Positions 25,409 to 33,424 of a DNA stretch of 57,707 nucleotides are shown in pieces. Where the stretch lies: contig NZ_MLCO01000031.1 in the NCBI RefSeq assembly GCF_001982615.1, forward strand, positions 1-57,707, written 5' to 3'. Made by a program: the position numbers and the translations under genes. Under the pieces are notes generated by a model. It was not told where the DNA came from, did not search any database, and worked only from the letters and a program-made list of their open reading frames with translations. This stretch comes from Teichococcus deserti (lineage in GTDB: Bacteria; Pseudomonadota; Alphaproteobacteria; Acetobacterales; Acetobacteraceae). The number at the start of each line of letters is the position of its first letter. The first letter of the stretch is position 1.

Positions 25409-26356
25409 TCACTCGGCCGTGACGCGCGGGTCGAACAGCGGGTAGAGCAGGTCCACCAGCAGATTGACCAGCACGTAGATGGTGGCGACGAAGAGCATGG
25501 TGCCCTGCACGACCGGATAGTCGCGGGCATAGATGCCGTCGACCAGCAGCCGGCCGAGGCCGGGCAGGGTGAAGACGGTCTCGATCACCGCGATGCCGCC
25601 GAGCAGGTTGCCCAGCACGATGCCGAGCAGGGTGAGCGTCGGCGCGAAGGCGTTGGGCAGCACGTGGCGCCCGAGCACCGCGGCCTCCGACAGGCCCTTG
25701 GAGCGGGCATGGGCGACATATTCGAGGCGCAGCACGTCGATCGCGGCGCTGCGCGCCATGCGGGTCAGCACGCCGGTCTCGATCAGCATCAAGGTCAGCA
25801 CCGGCAGCACGATATAGAGCGCCGCCTGCCAGGGATTCTCTCCAAACGTGACGTAGCCGACGACCGGGACCCAGCCGAGGTTCAGCCCGAACAGGATCAG
25901 CAGCAGCAGCCCGAGCCAGAAGCTGGGGATCGACAGCAGCAGGGTCGCGCCGCCGACGACCGAAAGGTCGAGAAAAGAATTCTGCTTCCAGGCGGCGATG
26001 GTGCCCAGCGGCACGGCGATCATCCCGGCCAGCAGCACCGCCAGCAGCACGATCGCCGCCGTCACCTGGAACCGGTCGAGGATCAGCGGCAGCACCGCCT
26101 CGCCATTGGCCAGCGAGACGCCCAGATTGCCCTGCAGCGCATGGCCGAGCCAGGTGGCGAATTGCAGCCAGAGCGGGCCTTCCAGCCCCATGCTGCGGCG
26201 GAGCTCTGCCAGCTGCGTGGCGTCGGCGGCGTCGCCGAGCATCAGCTGCGCCGGGTCGCCGGGCACCAGCCGCAGCAGGCCGAAGACGGCGACCGCCACC
26301 AGCAGCAGCGTCGGCAGCGCCAGCGCCAGGCGCTTCAGCGCGTAGAGCGGGGTCAT
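25409..26356 (-). CDS. Dipeptide-type ABC importer permease (DppB family)
   Basis: A 315-residue permease with the standard DppB layout: an N-terminal TM helix, FGLLRLVPGDPAQLMLGD, an external domain, then five TM helices. The EAA loop is EYVAHARSKGLSEAAVLGRH and the conserved GGIAVIETVFTLPGLGRLL is present. ATG 26356 follows the SBP stop by 21 bases. It forms the membrane channel with the DppC-like subunit. Confidence 0.94.
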   Translation of the reverse strand: MTPLYALKRLALALPTLLLVAVAVFGLLRLVPGDPAQLMLGDAADATQLAELRRSMGLEGPLWLQFATWLGHALQGNLGVSLANGEAVLPLILDRFQVTAAIVLLAVLLAGMIAVPLGTIAAWKQNSFLDLSVVGGATLLLSIPSFWLGLLLLILFGLNLGWVPVVGYVTFGENPWQAALYIVLPVLTLMLIETGVLTRMARSAAIDVLRLEYVAHARSKGLSEAAVLGRHVLPNAFAPTLTLLGIVLGNLLGGIAVIETVFTLPGLGRLLVDGIYARDYPVVQGTMLFVATIYVLVNLLVDLLYPLFDPRVTAE

Positions 26357-26377
26357 GTCGCCGTCCTCCCGTCGCGC

Positions 26378-27943
26378 TTACTGGCGCCAGACGCCCCAGA
26401 GGCGCGTCTGCCCCGAGGCCCAGGGCTGCACGCCGTTGATCCCCGCCCGCGTCGCCACATAGTCGGGCTGGTTGTAGAGCGGGATGGCCGGCACCTCGGC
26501 CATGAAGCGGCGGAACAGCTCCTCGAAGATGCCCTGGCGTTCCGCCGCGTCGGTGACGCGCATCGAGCGCTGGATCAGGGCGAGTGCTTCCGGCGTCTCC
26601 CAGACCTTGCGCGCCTGGGTGTCCTTCGGGCCGGAGATCATCTCGTAGGAGAGCGACGGCTCCAGCCGCGACGAATAGATGAAGGACATCATCTGGTAGT
26701 CGCCGCGGGTGTAGCGGTCGAGCTGCGTCGCCCAGTCCAGCACCTCGAGCTCGATCTTGATGCCGGCCTCGCTGGCCATGGCCTGGGTGGCGACCGCCGC
26801 GTCATAGACGTTCGGATAGCGGCGGTTGGTGATCATGCGGATGGTCTGGCCGCGATAGCCGGCCTCGGCCAGCAGGCGCTTCGCCGCCGCCACGTCGCGC
26901 GCCGGCCGGGCGTTCTGCGCCTCGGAATGGAAGGCGCTGGCGCTGGGCACCGGCGAAGGGTTCGACGGCGCGTCGCTGCCGATCATGCTGGAGACCAGCT
27001 CTGGCACGTCGATCGCCAAGGCGAGGGCGCGGCGGATGCGCACATCCTTCAGCAGCGGGTCGCGCGTCTGCATCAGCAGCGCCGTCATGCCCATGCTGGG
27101 CGCGGCCTGAACGATGATCCCAGAGCGCGCGCGCAGGTCGGGCAGCTCGGGCGAGGGAACGTCGCCCTGCACGTCGATATTGCCGGCGAGGAGCGCCGCC
27201 TTGGTGGCGGAGGAATCCGGGATGACGACGAAGCGGAGGCGCGCGGCATAGGCCTGCTTGCCACCCGCAAAGCCGTCGCGCGCGCCGGGCAGCGACGCAT
27301 AGCGGTCGAAGCGTTCCAGCTCGATGTATTGGCCACGACGCCACTCGCCCAGGCTGTAAGGCCCGGTGCCGATCGGCTTGGCCCAGGCGCCGTCCGCGCC
27401 GACCGAGGAGGGGTGCATGATCCCCGTCGAGCCGCAGTCAGGCCGCGCCAGGATCGACAGGAAGAGGGCCGCCGGCTGCTCCAGCGTGATGGTGACGGTG
27501 CGGGCGTCGGGCGCCGCCACGTCGGTGATCTTGGCCAGGCCCGAGCTGCCATTGACGTCGGGCAGGCAGCGCCATTGCGTCGCCGGGTCCAGATAGCGCT
27601 TCAGGCTCCACAGCACCTCGGCCGAGGTCAGCGGCGCGCCGTTGTGGAAGCTGACACCGTCTCGGATGGTGAAGCGGTAGGTGCGGCCATCCTCGGAGAG
27701 ATCGACCTTCTCCGCCAGCATCGGCACCACGGCGATCTTCTCGGACAGCGCGACCAGGCCTTCGACCACATGCAGCATGACGCTGTCGGTGTTGAAGTCG
27801 CGGTTGCCGCCGGGCTGGGTGCTGCGGATGTCGGAATTCAGCGAGGCCCGCAGCATATAGTCGCCGCGCGCCGGCTGCTGCGCCAGCGCGGTGGTGGCGG
27901 CGAGCCCGGCGATGGCCAGGCTGGCGATGGTGCAGCGGATCAT
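26378..27943 (-). CDS. ABC importer substrate-binding protein, family 5 (cognate to the dipeptide-type importer)
   Basis: A 521-residue periplasmic protein. Signal peptide MIRCTIASLAIAGLAATTALAQ has predicted cleavage after ALA. The mature protein has the family-5 pattern: PMLAEKVDLSEDGRTYRFTIRDGVSFHNGAPLTS, GTGPYSLGEWRRGQYIEL, LLKDVRIRRALALAIDV and IPLYNQPDYVATRAGINGVQPW. It is the first transporter gene in an operon that continues with DppB, DppC and the fused ATPase. Its ATG overlaps the stop of the C45 hydrolase gene (ATGA), which ties the ligand to that enzyme's substrate. Confidence 0.94.
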   Translation of the reverse strand: MIRCTIASLAIAGLAATTALAQQPARGDYMLRASLNSDIRSTQPGGNRDFNTDSVMLHVVEGLVALSEKIAVVPMLAEKVDLSEDGRTYRFTIRDGVSFHNGAPLTSAEVLWSLKRYLDPATQWRCLPDVNGSSGLAKITDVAAPDARTVTITLEQPAALFLSILARPDCGSTGIMHPSSVGADGAWAKPIGTGPYSLGEWRRGQYIELERFDRYASLPGARDGFAGGKQAYAARLRFVVIPDSSATKAALLAGNIDVQGDVPSPELPDLRARSGIIVQAAPSMGMTALLMQTRDPLLKDVRIRRALALAIDVPELVSSMIGSDAPSNPSPVPSASAFHSEAQNARPARDVAAAKRLLAEAGYRGQTIRMITNRRYPNVYDAAVATQAMASEAGIKIELEVLDWATQLDRYTRGDYQMMSFIYSSRLEPSLSYEMISGPKDTQARKVWETPEALALIQRSMRVTDAAERQGIFEELFRRFMAEVPAIPLYNQPDYVATRAGINGVQPWASGQTRLWGVWRQ

Positions 27944-29070
27944 TCGGCGGCCCTCGCGGTGGCGGTGTCGAAAAGATCGTAGCGGGTGAAGTGGCGGTTC
28001 AGCGCCGGCAGCGGCGCGATCTCGAGGATGCCCTTGGCCGGCTGCATCACCAGCATGGCGACGGTGGCCGAGAGATTGCCGGCCGAATTCAGCCGCGGCG
28101 GGCGGCAGACCGACCAGGGCGCCTGGTAGTCGTCGAACAGCGCCTGCTTGACGTCCTCGACGCCCAGCTTGCGGCCGCCGGCCTGCAGCAGCTCGCGCAC
28201 CCGCATGTCGCGGTAGAGGCTGTCAGGCGTCGTATTGATTCCGGTGTCCTGCAGCTTGCCCAGGGCGACCGGGCTCTGCCAGTGGTTGGCATGGACGATC
28301 AGCCCGCGCTCGGCATGCACCTGGAAGCTTTCGTCGGGCGCGCATTCGAAGTCGATGGCGATACCGCCGGCCTGACTGACGATGATGTTGTTCGAGGCCG
28401 ATTTCCGCGTCGTGTAGACGGCGTGGAAGGCCTGCGCGACGAACTCTTTCTCCAATACCTTGCGGCGGATCAGCGACAGGGGGACGCCCATGTCGCGATA
28501 ATCCCTGTCGCTCTCGAGATAGTTGGCCGTCACCGCGACGCCGGCGGAATTCAACCCAGCGCGGGCCAGGCCACCGGCCTCGACAAAGGTCAGAATGTCA
28601 GGGCCGTCGTCGCGGCGGATGCGCAGCACCACGCCGGTCTCGGCGCATTCCGACTTCCAGTCCCAGTTCTGCGCATGGATCAGCGACCCGTCGGTAGACG
28701 CCTCCGGCAGCACCACCACGCCGGTGCAGCCATCGGGATCGCGCTTGGCGATGGCCTCGGCGGCGGCGCGGCGCTTGCCCAGCTGCAGCACCTCGGTCCG
28801 CGCATTGATCAGCACGATATCCTCGAAGGCGACATCGGCGCCCTCGGCGATGCCGCGCATCTCGACGACGTAATCGGCGTCGAAGGCCTCGATGCGGGGG
28901 ACGAAGTCCAGCGCCCAGGCGCGGATCTGCGCCTGGCTCTGCCCCGATCCGGTCAGCTGCGCCGTGTAGTGGCCGATGCTGCGGCGGATGCGCTCGGCCG
29001 CCTGGCGGCCATAGAGACGGCCGCGCTGCTCGGCGGTGCCGGTGAGGTCAATGAGCGGAAAGGGTTCCAA
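27940..29070 (-). CDS. C45 family peptidase/acyltransferase (isopenicillin N acyltransferase-like)
   Basis: An Ntn-hydrolase of the acyl-CoA:6-aminopenicillanic acid acyltransferase family, which mature by self-cleavage before a catalytic Cys. The motif DGCTGVVV places the nucleophile at Cys115; HAQNWDW follows about 20 residues on, and GLNSAGVAVTANYL is conserved. Bacterial members are mostly amidases of unknown N-acyl substrates. I chose a TTG at 29070 (376 residues; AGGGGGA upstream), because family members begin near PFPLIDLTGTAEQRGRLYG; upstream codons look non-coding. It has no signal peptide, so it likely acts in the cytoplasm on material brought in by the following ABC genes. Confidence 0.83.
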   Translation of the reverse strand: MEPFPLIDLTGTAEQRGRLYGRQAAERIRRSIGHYTAQLTGSGQSQAQIRAWALDFVPRIEAFDADYVVEMRGIAEGADVAFEDIVLINARTEVLQLGKRRAAAEAIAKRDPDGCTGVVVLPEASTDGSLIHAQNWDWKSECAETGVVLRIRRDDGPDILTFVEAGGLARAGLNSAGVAVTANYLESDRDYRDMGVPLSLIRRKVLEKEFVAQAFHAVYTTRKSASNNIIVSQAGGIAIDFECAPDESFQVHAERGLIVHANHWQSPVALGKLQDTGINTTPDSLYRDMRVRELLQAGGRKLGVEDVKQALFDDYQAPWSVCRPPRLNSAGNLSATVAMLVMQPAKGILEIAPLPALNRHFTRYDLFDTATARAAE

Positions 29071-29111
29071 GGCGCGGACGTCCCCCTGTCTGGGTGGCTG
29101 GATCTGGATGG

Positions 29112-29129
29112 ACTTTGACCGTCCAAAGT
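29112..29129. promoter_or_regulatory. Inverted repeat ACTTTG-N6-CAAAGT upstream of the C45 gene
   Basis: Perfect 6-bp arms at 29112-29117 and 29124-29129 lie in the 248-base divergent gap between the C45/ABC operon (minus) and the aminotransferase gene (plus). It sits 40-60 bases upstream of the proposed TTG start. It is a candidate operator for the local GntR or another regulator. No convincing -35/-10 pair was found for either gene. Confidence 0.4.
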
Positions 29130-29318
29130 GCAAGCATCGAACCGCATCGACCGGGGAAGCGCAAGCAGGATCATGCCCGTCGCCTTCTTTTTCCTCCAAC
29201 GCAGGGCTGACGGATTGGCGAAGAATGCGCGCCGGCTCGGCCGCACCATCCTGCCACCCATCCTGCATTTTGTGCAACGCAACACAGACCGCCCCGGCCA
29301 CCACCAGCCAGGAATCCG

Positions 29319-30644
29319 ATGATGGACGCCCCCGAGGCGCGCTTCGCCGCGCCGCCCAATGCCCTCGACGCCTTCTGGATGCCCTTCACGCCGAACCGCG
29401 CCTGGAAGCGCGACCCGCGCTTCGTCACGCAAGCCCAGGGCATGCATTACGTCGCGCCCGATGGCCGCCGCATCCTCGACGCCATCGCCGGGTTGTGGTG
29501 CGTCAATGCCGGCCATTGCCACCCGAAGATCGTCGAGGCCGTCCGCGCCCAGGCCGGGCAGCTGGACTTCGCCTCCTCCTTCGGGCTCGGCCACCCGGCG
29601 GCTTTCGAATACGCCAACTGCCTGACCGAAGCGGCGCCGGAGGGCTTCAACCGCGTCTTCTTCGCCGGCTCCGGGTCGGAGGCGGTGGACACCGCGCTGA
29701 AGCTGGCGCTGGCCTTCCACGCCGTGCAGGGCCAGGGCCAGCGGACCAAGCTGGTCGGCCGTCAGCGCAGCTATCACGGCGTCGGCTTCGGCGGCCTGTC
29801 GGTCGCCGGCATCGGCAGCCAGCGCAAGCATTTCGGCCCGCTGCTGCCCGGCGTCAGCCACCTGCCGCACACCCACGATCCGCGGCAGAACGCCTTCAGC
29901 CGCGGCCGCCCCGAGCATGGCGGCGAAGCCTTCGCCGACGCGCTGGAAGGCATTCTCTACGCCCAGGATCCCAGCACCATCGCCGCGGTGATCGTCGAGC
30001 CGGTGGCCGGCTCCACCGGCGTGCTCGTCCCGCCCCAGGGCTATCTGGAACGCTTGCGCGCCATCTGCGACCGCCACGTCCTGCTGCTGATCTTCGACGA
30101 GGTGGTCACGGGTTTCGGCCGGCTCGGCGCCGCCTTCGGCAGCCAGGCGCTGGGCGTCATGCCGGACCTGATCTGCTGCGCCAAGGGCATGACCAACGGC
30201 GCCGTGCCGATGGGCGGCGTGCTGATCAACGACCGCGTGGCCGAGGGCCTCTACAGCCAGCCCGAGACCACCAGCGAGTTCATGCACGGCTACACCTATT
30301 CGGGTCACCCGCTCGCCGCCGCCGCCGGCCTGGCCACGCTGGAGGTCTATCAGGAAGAAGGCCTGTTCCAGCGCGCCGCCGAGACCGCGCCGCGCTGGGA
30401 AGCCGCCCTGCACAGCCTGCGCGACGCCCAGGGCGTGACCGATATCCGCAACATCGGCCTGCTCGGCGCCATCGAGTTCGGCAGCCCCGCGGCGGCGAAA
30501 GCCATCGCGGCCCGCTGCTTCGATGACGGCGTGCTGATCCGCGCGGTCGGGGAGGCGCTGGTCCTGTCGCCGCCGCTGGCCATCGAAGACAGCCAGATCG
30601 ATCAGATCGTGTCGACGATCAGGAAGTGCGCAGGGGAAGTCTGA
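29319..30644 (+). CDS. Class III aminotransferase (omega-amino acid:pyruvate type)
   Basis: A 441-residue PLP enzyme of fold type I, class III. LDAIAGLWCVNAGHCHPKIVEA, FFAGSGSEAVDTALKLA, RQRSYHGVGFGGLSV, IVEPVAGSTGVLVPPQGYL and IFDEVVTGFGRLG are all present; the PLP-lysine is Lys289 (CAKGMTNGAVPMGG). The closest named group by look is beta-alanine/omega-amino acid:pyruvate transaminase. ATG 29319 follows AGGAA. It is divergent from the C45/ABC operon, and I infer that it removes the amino group from the amine freed by the hydrolase. A terminator-like repeat follows the stop. Confidence 0.93.
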   Translation: MMDAPEARFAAPPNALDAFWMPFTPNRAWKRDPRFVTQAQGMHYVAPDGRRILDAIAGLWCVNAGHCHPKIVEAVRAQAGQLDFASSFGLGHPAAFEYANCLTEAAPEGFNRVFFAGSGSEAVDTALKLALAFHAVQGQGQRTKLVGRQRSYHGVGFGGLSVAGIGSQRKHFGPLLPGVSHLPHTHDPRQNAFSRGRPEHGGEAFADALEGILYAQDPSTIAAVIVEPVAGSTGVLVPPQGYLERLRAICDRHVLLLIFDEVVTGFGRLGAAFGSQALGVMPDLICCAKGMTNGAVPMGGVLINDRVAEGLYSQPETTSEFMHGYTYSGHPLAAAAGLATLEVYQEEGLFQRAAETAPRWEAALHSLRDAQGVTDIRNIGLLGAIEFGSPAAAKAIAARCFDDGVLIRAVGEALVLSPPLAIEDSQIDQIVSTIRKCAGEV

Positions 30645-30645
30645 A

Positions 30646-30689
30646 GGTTGGGGGAATGAATTCCCCCAAACCCCCATCTTTTTTCTGTC
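30646..30689 (+). terminator. Palindromic terminator repeat, copy 2 (after aminotransferase)
   Basis: TTGGGGGAA (30648-30656) and TTCCCCCAA (30661-30669) form a perfect 9-bp stem with a TGAA loop, followed by ACCCCCATC and six T residues (30679-30684), then CTGTC. It starts two bases after the stop codon. This is the clearest full copy of the family and a good intrinsic terminator. Confidence 0.85.
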
Positions 30690-30764
30690 CTAACGGCCGT
30701 TGAACGCCCAGCCGCCTCAACACCAGCGGCACCAGGGCATCACGGCGGGACGCATCATACGAAA

Positions 30765-30791
30765 ACAGCGCGACCTCAAAGGTCGCGCTGT
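30765..30791. repeat. Perfect 12-bp hairpin in a convergent gap
   Basis: ACAGCGCGACCT (30765-30776), loop CAA, AGGTCGCGCTGT (30780-30791). It lies between the two palindromic terminators in the 251-base gap 30645-30895, which otherwise holds no gene I can support. No T-run follows on either side. It may be a REP-like unit or an RNA-stabilising stem. Confidence 0.5.
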
Positions 30792-30837
30792 GCATTGGCC
30801 GTTTCACGTACCGTCTCCACGTGGACACGGCAGTCAC

Positions 30838-30881
30838 CGCAGAAAGAAGAAGGGGGTCCAGGGGGAATTCATTCCCCCTGG
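30838..30881 (-). terminator. Palindromic terminator repeat, copy 3 (after gamma-glutamyltransferase)
   Basis: CCAGGGGGAA (30858-30867) and TTCCCCCTGG (30872-30881) form a perfect 10-bp stem with a TTCA loop. Read on the minus strand the stem is followed by ACCCCC and a T-rich tail TTCTTCTTTCTGC, parallel to the tail of the copy at 30646. It lies 14 bases after the GGT-like stop at 30896. Confidence 0.8.
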
Positions 30882-30895
30882 TCTGCCCCTGCCTT

Positions 30896-32500
30896 TCACT
30901 TGACCCAAAGAGCCATTCCGTCCCGCTGCGGATCGGCGCCGCCCGAGAACTTGCTATCCTGGATCAGGATCCCGTGCAGCGCGGCGAAGGCGTAGCTCTG
31001 CCAGCTGCGCTTGATGTCGTAGCCCTGGGCGGCGAGCTCGTCGGTGACGTAGTGGGGCACGCGGTTGGCGACGTCGATGCTGTCCGAGACCGCCACGATG
31101 CGCGGGGCGGCGACGGCTTCCAGCATCGACATGCCGAAGTCGATGACGTTCATGATGCCCTGGGCGACCGCGGGGGCGATGTAGCTGCCGCCAGGGGCGC
31201 CGATGACGATCTTGGGGCGGTCGCCGTCGAAGACGATGGTCGGCGCCGCCGAGCTGGCGCGGCGCTTGCCGGGCGCGATGGAGGCGGCGCGGCCGGGGCG
31301 GGGGTCGAAACGGCTCATGGTGCCGTTGTAGATGAAGCCCAGGCCGGGGCTGATCGCGCCCGACGGGCTGCCCAGGGTGTGGGTCAGGGCGACGGCGTTG
31401 CCGGCATCGTCGACCACCGAGATATGGGTGGTCTCGCGCTGCGACCTGTCGAGGCGCTTCACCGTGGCGCGCTCGCCGGCGCGGATCGAGGCGGCGAGGC
31501 CTGCACAATAGTCGCGGGAGATCAGGCGCTCGACGGGGACATCGACATAGGCGGGGTCGCCCATGTGGCGGTCCTTGTCGATGGTCATGCGCTTCATCGC
31601 CTCGGCGAGGAGGGCGATGTGCTCGGCGCTGTTGTGGTCGAGGCGGCCGAGCTCGAAGTTTTCCAGGATGTGCAGGATCTGCAGCATCAGCATGCCGCTG
31701 GCCGGCGGCGGGCTGGTGGAGATGCGGTGGCCGCGATACGCGCCCCAGAGCGGCTGCACGACGGACAGCTCGTAGGCGGCGAAGTCTTCCTTGCGCAGCA
31801 GGCCGCCGGCGGCCTGGAAGTCGGCGGCCATCTCCTCGGCCAGGGCGCCGTGGTAGAAGCTGTGGGCGCCCTCGGCGGCCAGGCGCTCCAGGCTGCGGGT
31901 GTGGTCGGGGTTGTGGATCTTGTCGCCGGGGCGCTTGACGCTGCCGTCGGGGCGGAAGAAGACCTCGCGGCCGGTGGGCGTCAGGCGCAGCTTGTCGGCG
32001 GTGTTGACCTGGCCGCTGCCGCCCTGGTCCTGGCTCCAGAACCAATGCATGTGCGGGCGCACCATGACGCCGCGCTTCGCCTGGGCGATGGCGGGCGCCA
32101 TGGCCTCGGCCCAGTCGAGCGTGCCGTAGCGGGTCAGCGCCTCGGCATAGCCCTTGACGTTGCCGGGGGTGCAGACGGCAAGGTGGCCCTGCTCGCTGAT
32201 GCCGCCTTCGAGCAGGAAGGCGAAGCCGTCGCGCGACTGGCCGAGCAGCTTGTCGGTCCACATGTCGGGCGTGGCCGCCAGGGGGGCGCGGGCGTAGAAT
32301 TCCAGCACCTCGTGCAGGCCGCGCTTGGGCATGAAGACCTGCATGGAGCCGAAGCCGCCGATGCCGCACATCAGCGGGTCGACGACGCCCTGGACGAAGG
32401 CGGCGGCGATGCCGGCATCGACCGCGTTGCCGCCCCGCTTGAGCACCAGCGCGCCGGCTTCCACCGCTTCCGGCTGAGGCGCGACGATCATGCCGCCCAT
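30896..32500 (-). CDS. Gamma-glutamyltransferase family protein, cytoplasmic type
   Basis: A 534-residue Ntn-hydrolase of the GGT family. The self-cleavage/nucleophile threonine is Thr357 in RETTHISVVD. GGNAVDAGIAAAFVQGVVDPLMCGIGGFG, PPPASGMLMLQILHIL and APGGSYIAPAVAQGIMNVI are family blocks. It starts MGGMIVAPQPEAVEAG with no signal peptide, unlike periplasmic GGT, so it resembles cephalosporin acylase/YwrD-like intracellular members. Substrate: a gamma-glutamyl or glutaryl amide. Two bases separate its start from the alpha/beta hydrolase stop, so they are one operon. A second ATG three codons in is possible. Confidence 0.9.
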   Translation of the reverse strand: MGGMIVAPQPEAVEAGALVLKRGGNAVDAGIAAAFVQGVVDPLMCGIGGFGSMQVFMPKRGLHEVLEFYARAPLAATPDMWTDKLLGQSRDGFAFLLEGGISEQGHLAVCTPGNVKGYAEALTRYGTLDWAEAMAPAIAQAKRGVMVRPHMHWFWSQDQGGSGQVNTADKLRLTPTGREVFFRPDGSVKRPGDKIHNPDHTRSLERLAAEGAHSFYHGALAEEMAADFQAAGGLLRKEDFAAYELSVVQPLWGAYRGHRISTSPPPASGMLMLQILHILENFELGRLDHNSAEHIALLAEAMKRMTIDKDRHMGDPAYVDVPVERLISRDYCAGLAASIRAGERATVKRLDRSQRETTHISVVDDAGNAVALTHTLGSPSGAISPGLGFIYNGTMSRFDPRPGRAASIAPGKRRASSAAPTIVFDGDRPKIVIGAPGGSYIAPAVAQGIMNVIDFGMSMLEAVAAPRIVAVSDSIDVANRVPHYVTDELAAQGYDIKRSWQSYAFAALHGILIQDSKFSGGADPQRDGMALWVK

Positions 32501-32502
32501 GG

Positions 32503-33360
32503 TCAGCGGCCCCGCTTGGTGGCGAGGACGCCGGCGAGGAAATCCTTCACCCGGTCCAGCACCTTGATGCGGTCATGCGAGACGCCGGGCACCAGGTCGA
32601 GCTGCACCGTGACGCCGGCTTTCTCGAAGGAGGCCGCCAGGGTCTTCAACCGATCGGGACGGGTCTTGCCGGCGTCGTTGGCGCCTTCCATCCAATAGGT
32701 GCCGCCGGGCTTGTGGGTGATTTCCCAGGTCTCGAGATCGGCGTCGCCGACGACCATCTGCACGGGGACTTTCTTCAGCGCCTCGCCGTCGAAGGTGATG
32801 CCGAACTTCTCGCCGATGTTGCGGATGCCGACCCACCAGTCGCGGTCGGGATCGAGCAGCGTCACCGAGCCCGGCGCGCCGATGCAGGCGGCCCAGAGCT
32901 TCTTCGGGTGCATGATGGCGAAGCGGTGGGTGAAGTGGCCGCCGCCGGAGAAGCCGAACATGGCGAAGGTCGACCAGTCCTGGCCGTATTTCTCGGCGAC
33001 TTCCTTGACCATCTCGAGGACGAGCAGGTCGTAGCGGATATCGCCCTCAGCCATGTATTTGTAGCCGCTGCGGGCACCGTCGCCGCGGACGCCGACGGGA
33101 AAGATCGGGCAGAGGATGGCGACGTCGTTCCACTTGCCGAATTCCGAGAAGCCGTCGCGGAAGTCGAGGAAGGAGGTGCGCCCGGTGCCGTGCACCGCGA
33201 CCAACAGATCGACCTTGGTGCCGCGGCCGACCTGGGGCGGCACGTAGAGGCAGTATTGGAAGCGGGGATCGGCCTTGCAGGAGAAGATGACGGTGGGGCC
33301 GAGGTCATAGATGGCCTTGGCGCGTGCCGTGGCTTCGGCTGTCGCGGGAGCGTCGGTCAT
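32503..33360 (-). CDS. Alpha/beta hydrolase (esterase/depolymerase-like)
   Basis: A 285-residue alpha/beta hydrolase. Oxyanion-loop HGTG (57-60), nucleophile elbow GFSGGGHF with Ser138, an acid around VVGDADLETW (Asp) and catalytic His in GVSHD near 268. The layout resembles PHB-depolymerase/feruloyl-esterase-like and dienelactone-type proteins. No signal peptide is present, so it is cytoplasmic. It leads the two-gene operon with the GGT-like enzyme. The start at 33360 is chosen because the longer frame runs through the terminator repeat at 33384-33414. Substrate unknown. Confidence 0.87.
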   Translation of the reverse strand: MTDAPATAEATARAKAIYDLGPTVIFSCKADPRFQYCLYVPPQVGRGTKVDLLVAVHGTGRTSFLDFRDGFSEFGKWNDVAILCPIFPVGVRGDGARSGYKYMAEGDIRYDLLVLEMVKEVAEKYGQDWSTFAMFGFSGGGHFTHRFAIMHPKKLWAACIGAPGSVTLLDPDRDWWVGIRNIGEKFGITFDGEALKKVPVQMVVGDADLETWEITHKPGGTYWMEGANDAGKTRPDRLKTLAASFEKAGVTVQLDLVPGVSHDRIKVLDRVKDFLAGVLATKRGR

Positions 33361-33383
33361 GCGGACAATTTCCAGAAATAGAT

Positions 33384-33414
33384 GAGGGGTCTGGGGAGAA
33401 TACCTTCTCCCCAG
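33384..33414 (-). terminator. Palindromic terminator repeat, copy 4 (after family-5 SBP)
   Basis: CTGGGGAGAA (33391-33400), loop TACC, TTCTCCCCAG (33405-33414): a perfect 10-bp stem. On the minus strand the tail is ACCCCTCATCTATTTCTGG, again the family tail. It sits 10 bases after the SBP stop and before the alpha/beta hydrolase start, so it probably separates their transcripts. Confidence 0.75.
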
Positions 33415-33424
33415 CCTTGCTTGC

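Noticed and set aside
30619-30837. A 72-codon minus-strand frame with a protein-like middle (ATFEVALFSYDASRRDALVPLVLRRLG)
   Set aside because: It begins with GTG without a clear ribosome site and runs through the 30646 terminator palindrome into the aminotransferase gene. It might be a degraded gene remnant, but I cannot support it.
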